Shown here piece after piece: positions 62,275 through 64,000 of a stretch of 64,000 nt of DNA. The notes under the pieces were generated by a model. The model worked only from the letters and a program-made list of their open reading frames with translations. It searched no databases and was not told where the DNA came from. Position 1 is the first letter of the stretch. Each line of letters begins with the position of its first letter. The stretch spans positions 17,259 through 81,258 of IMG/VR virus record IMGVR_UViG_3300028388_002189, one strand, 5' to 3'. Both the position numbers and the translations under genes were made by a program. Source of the DNA: a virus.

Positions 62275-63006
62275 ATGATAATTAAACAACTAACAATCTT
62301 TGACGATCTAGCGCTTCTAGCGCGTTCTGCTGCTTTTGGGGATAGCCTCAGCAACCGCAAGACTAAACCATCTCACGCGGCCCTTAACGGGCTGAATTGG
62401 GTTGAATTCGTGATCCTACCGCTTGATCCTGTAGAAGCGGGGATAGGCGCGTTAACGAGGACTATGCTGCGTTGTTGCTCTATGTCTTGTCGCTTTCTAC
62501 CTAAAGCGATCAAGCCTGAGCTCTACAGGAGCTTTAAGGGTACTTGTAATCAAGCGCGCGCTGTCAATCATTGGACGGCTCAAATTGAGCGCTTAAAGGG
62601 TTCAACTCACCTCATGAGTCTTAACACTGAGCTTACACCAATTGAGAGTCGCTTGACTTCGTTTGGTGATATAGGGCGCCTTAATGATGAAGGACTAGAC
62701 CACATTCACCACATCATCAAAGCGTCATCTCGTCATCATGCTTACACGGCCTCATGGCGTGATAGTCGGTTATCTCGGTTCGGTGGACAAGTCCAGGCTT
62801 CCGTAGGTCTCTTAAGTGAAGCAATAGAGGCTTACGAACTCGGCTTTATGCCGTACGGACTAAGCAGAGAAGACAACCTCAAATTCAGACTCTTAACCGG
62901 TGTACCCGCTTATGCTTGCCCGTACACAACAGAGACCTCAAGGGGGTGCTCTACATGTGCCTTGTCTTGTGACGGTACCAGAGCCATAAGCCTATCTAAC
63001 CATTAA
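62275..63006 (+). CDS. Gp88/DUF7227-like protein, function unknown
   Basis: A 243-aa protein. Motifs in order: RCCSMSCRF, RLTSFGDIGRLND, HAYTASWRD, and a C-terminal ACPYTTETSRGCSTCALSCDG. The series (two Cys early, GD, YT-WR, CxxC) resembles a family of phage and plasmid proteins, including mycobacteriophage Gp88, with unknown function. Cys spacing suggests a metal or Fe-S site. The gene may be a later arrival: it lies among repeats and non-coding stretches. Confidence 0.5.
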   Translation: MIIKQLTIFDDLALLARSAAFGDSLSNRKTKPSHAALNGLNWVEFVILPLDPVEAGIGALTRTMLRCCSMSCRFLPKAIKPELYRSFKGTCNQARAVNHWTAQIERLKGSTHLMSLNTELTPIESRLTSFGDIGRLNDEGLDHIHHIIKASSRHHAYTASWRDSRLSRFGGQVQASVGLLSEAIEAYELGFMPYGLSREDNLKFRLLTGVPAYACPYTTETSRGCSTCALSCDGTRAISLSNH

Positions 63007-63023
63007 ATAGCTCACATGAGCCA
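63004..63023 (+). repeat. Direct repeat copy 1 (AATAGCTCACATGAGCCA)
   Basis: TAAATAGCTCACATGAGCCA just after the Gp88-like stop. A near-identical copy follows the next gene at 63345-63364. The two flank the gene 63037-63348. Confidence 0.6.
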
Positions 63024-63036
63024 ATAAGGAAACACC

Positions 63037-63348
63037 ATGAATAGACCACTAACCAACAAAGACCTACATGAGTTCAATACAGATATGCTAACACTGGTTT
63101 TATGCTTCCTATACTTCAAGGTAAAACAGCATCAGTCAATTTTTGACTATAAGATGAGCGCGTACGTTGAAGTACAATCTAAGCTCAAGTTTGAACTGGT
63201 TACAAAGGATAATGAGGAGTTAATTCTGATAACGCATGAAAAGTGTGATCTCACACTTACAAAAGAAGACATAGAACAGGTAAAGAGAGAGCACGACTTA
63301 CACCTAGCGACACTTTACAGAGAGACCGATTATTTAGACTTCGTTTAA
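63037..63348 (+). CDS. Hypothetical protein flanked by direct repeats
   Basis: A 103-aa protein with a charged helical C-terminus (KCDLTLTKEDIEQVKREHDL). No family recognised. AAGGAAAC precedes its ATG. The direct repeats on both sides suggest that the gene was inserted or duplicated as a unit (inference). Confidence 0.55.
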   Translation: MNRPLTNKDLHEFNTDMLTLVLCFLYFKVKQHQSIFDYKMSAYVEVQSKLKFELVTKDNEELILITHEKCDLTLTKEDIEQVKREHDLHLATLYRETDYLDFV

Positions 63349-63381
63349 TAGCTCACATGAGCCATTAAATGGCTCATGTGA
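63345..63381 (+). repeat. Direct repeat copy 2 and 13-bp stem hairpin
   Basis: TTAATAGCTCACATGAGCCA followed by a perfect hairpin: TCACATGAGCCAT, loop TAA, ATGGCTCATGTGA (63353-63381). No T-tract follows. It may be a terminator, a protein site or an mRNA-stability structure. Confidence 0.6.
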
Positions 63382-63455
63382 CCTATACACTTGTTCAGTA
63401 AAATCCGTTCAGTGCCAAGCCGCTTGCGAAGTCCCCTAAAAGCATCAACTACCTA

Positions 63456-63488
63456 TTTATTGTAAAATCGCCATACAAATTTTTTCCA
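63456..63488 (+). repeat. 33-bp direct repeat, copy 1
   Basis: Begins TTTATTGTAAAATCGCCATA and continues CAAATTTTTTCC. Copy 2 starts 45 bp later with differences at a few positions. Confidence 0.7.
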
Positions 63489-63500
63489 AGCCTAAAACCC

Positions 63501-63533
63501 TTTATTGTAAAATCGCTCTACAAATTTTTCCCA
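63501..63533 (+). repeat. 33-bp direct repeat, copy 2
   Basis: Begins TTTATTGTAAAATCGCTCTA and continues CAAATTTTTCCC. Two close copies in tandem suggest a protein-binding site or an iteron pair. Confidence 0.7.
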
Positions 63534-64000
63534 AAGGTATATCCCTAGATGTCTGTCTAGGTATGTGTCTCTTATATAGTCTTTGGTCAAAGTATGGGGT
63601 CCTCAAACTTTTTGGCTAAGTTTGTTACTTTGCTGAAATTGAATGTACGCTGAGCGGTCTTTGGGCGCTCCTCGTCGCTGCGCTCCTCTTCGCTCGCCAT
63701 ATATGGCAGCGCTCCTCGCTGCGCTCGTCACCAGACGAAGCGGGTGTGTGGACTCCTCGCTGTGCTCGTCGCGTCGCGACTCCTCTTGGCGCGTAGCGCT
63801 CATCCCCTCTTCGGTGCTCACCCTGTCTTGGTGTGTGGGGTGCAAGTATGACCTGCCTTAGTGTGTGGCGTGTCTGTGGGTGGTGTGTGTGTCCCCTTAG
63901 CCCCTCTCCTCGCCGGTGCCCCAACCGTGGCGCAGTGTGTGTGTCCTGTATGGGCGTCGCTCCCCTCCCATATGTCGTGACCCCCTAATACGTTTTGGGT

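Larger units (their letters stand above)
63382..64000. other. 619-bp stretch without convincing genes
   Basis: It holds two direct repeats (63456-63488 and 63501-63533), then a third AT element CTCTTATATAGTCT at 63569-63582 like that of module A, then low-complexity blocks of CTCCTCGCTG type at 63665-63790 with a 12-bp palindrome GCCATATATGGC (63696-63707), then G/T-rich DNA to the edge. Short frames here are low complexity and not supported as genes. Confidence 0.6.

Noticed and set aside
63603-63924. Overlapping frames near the right edge (Arg/Ser/His-rich products)
   Set aside because: They arise from CTCCTCGCTG-type repeats and give low-complexity peptides in several frames without ribosome sites.
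1-64000. Integrase, transposase, CRISPR array, tRNA or rRNA genes
   Set aside because: None was seen on reading; this cannot exclude short or divergent RNA genes.

Overview
This window is a large piece of a double-stranded DNA tailed phage with a contractile tail (myovirus type). The evidence is an unbroken set of phage genes: terminase, portal, MuF-like protein, scaffold, capsid, neck, sheath, tube, a frameshifting tail chaperone, tape measure, baseplate hub, spike, gp25-like, J-like and I-like wedge proteins, and fibres. No integrase, tRNA, CRISPR array, insertion sequence or rRNA was found. A lipoprotein spanin candidate points to a Gram-negative host, but nothing names the host. The window does not close on itself: a reading frame runs off the left edge.

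Layout. 1-300: a partial minus-strand gene and an upstream control region with three copies of a 22-bp (im)perfect palindrome and an AT-rich promoter-like module. 293-15.6 kb (all minus): small genes including a SpoVS homologue, then recombination and replication genes: Cas4-like nuclease, ParB-like protein, RecA/UvsX-like recombinase, UvsW-like helicase, family A DNA polymerase, SSB, primase, DnaB-like helicase, DnaC-like loader and a winged-helix initiator candidate. 15.6-42.5 kb (minus): fibres, holin/spanin cassette, baseplate and tape measure. 42.5-55.8 kb (minus): chaperone, tube, sheath, neck, head and packaging. At 55.83-55.91 kb transcription diverges.

55.9-64 kb is a mosaic accessory region: DUF3310, MazG, RusA, a lytic transglycosylase, a CHAP-type endolysin, small proteins, four tiny overlapping membrane ORFs and a Gp88-like protein. 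It has long non-coding stretches at 61.27-61.81 kb and 63.35-64.0 kb with hairpins, direct repeats and strong strand-specific base composition.

The signal that no gene explains is a 14-bp sequence, AGTTGTTGAAAA(G/C)T, present at 12 well spread places (about every 3-9 kb) from 3.9 to 60.1 kb. It occurs in both orientations, between genes and inside genes, and in different reading frames, so it is kept as DNA and not as protein. One copy lies just upstream of the ParB-like gene, which suggests (inference) a phage-encoded site-specific DNA-binding or segregation/condensation system. Other notable items are a classic -1 slippery heptamer (GGGTTTT) before the tape measure gene, a short conserved gene interrupted by one extra A, and a shared AT-rich module in front of three transcription units.
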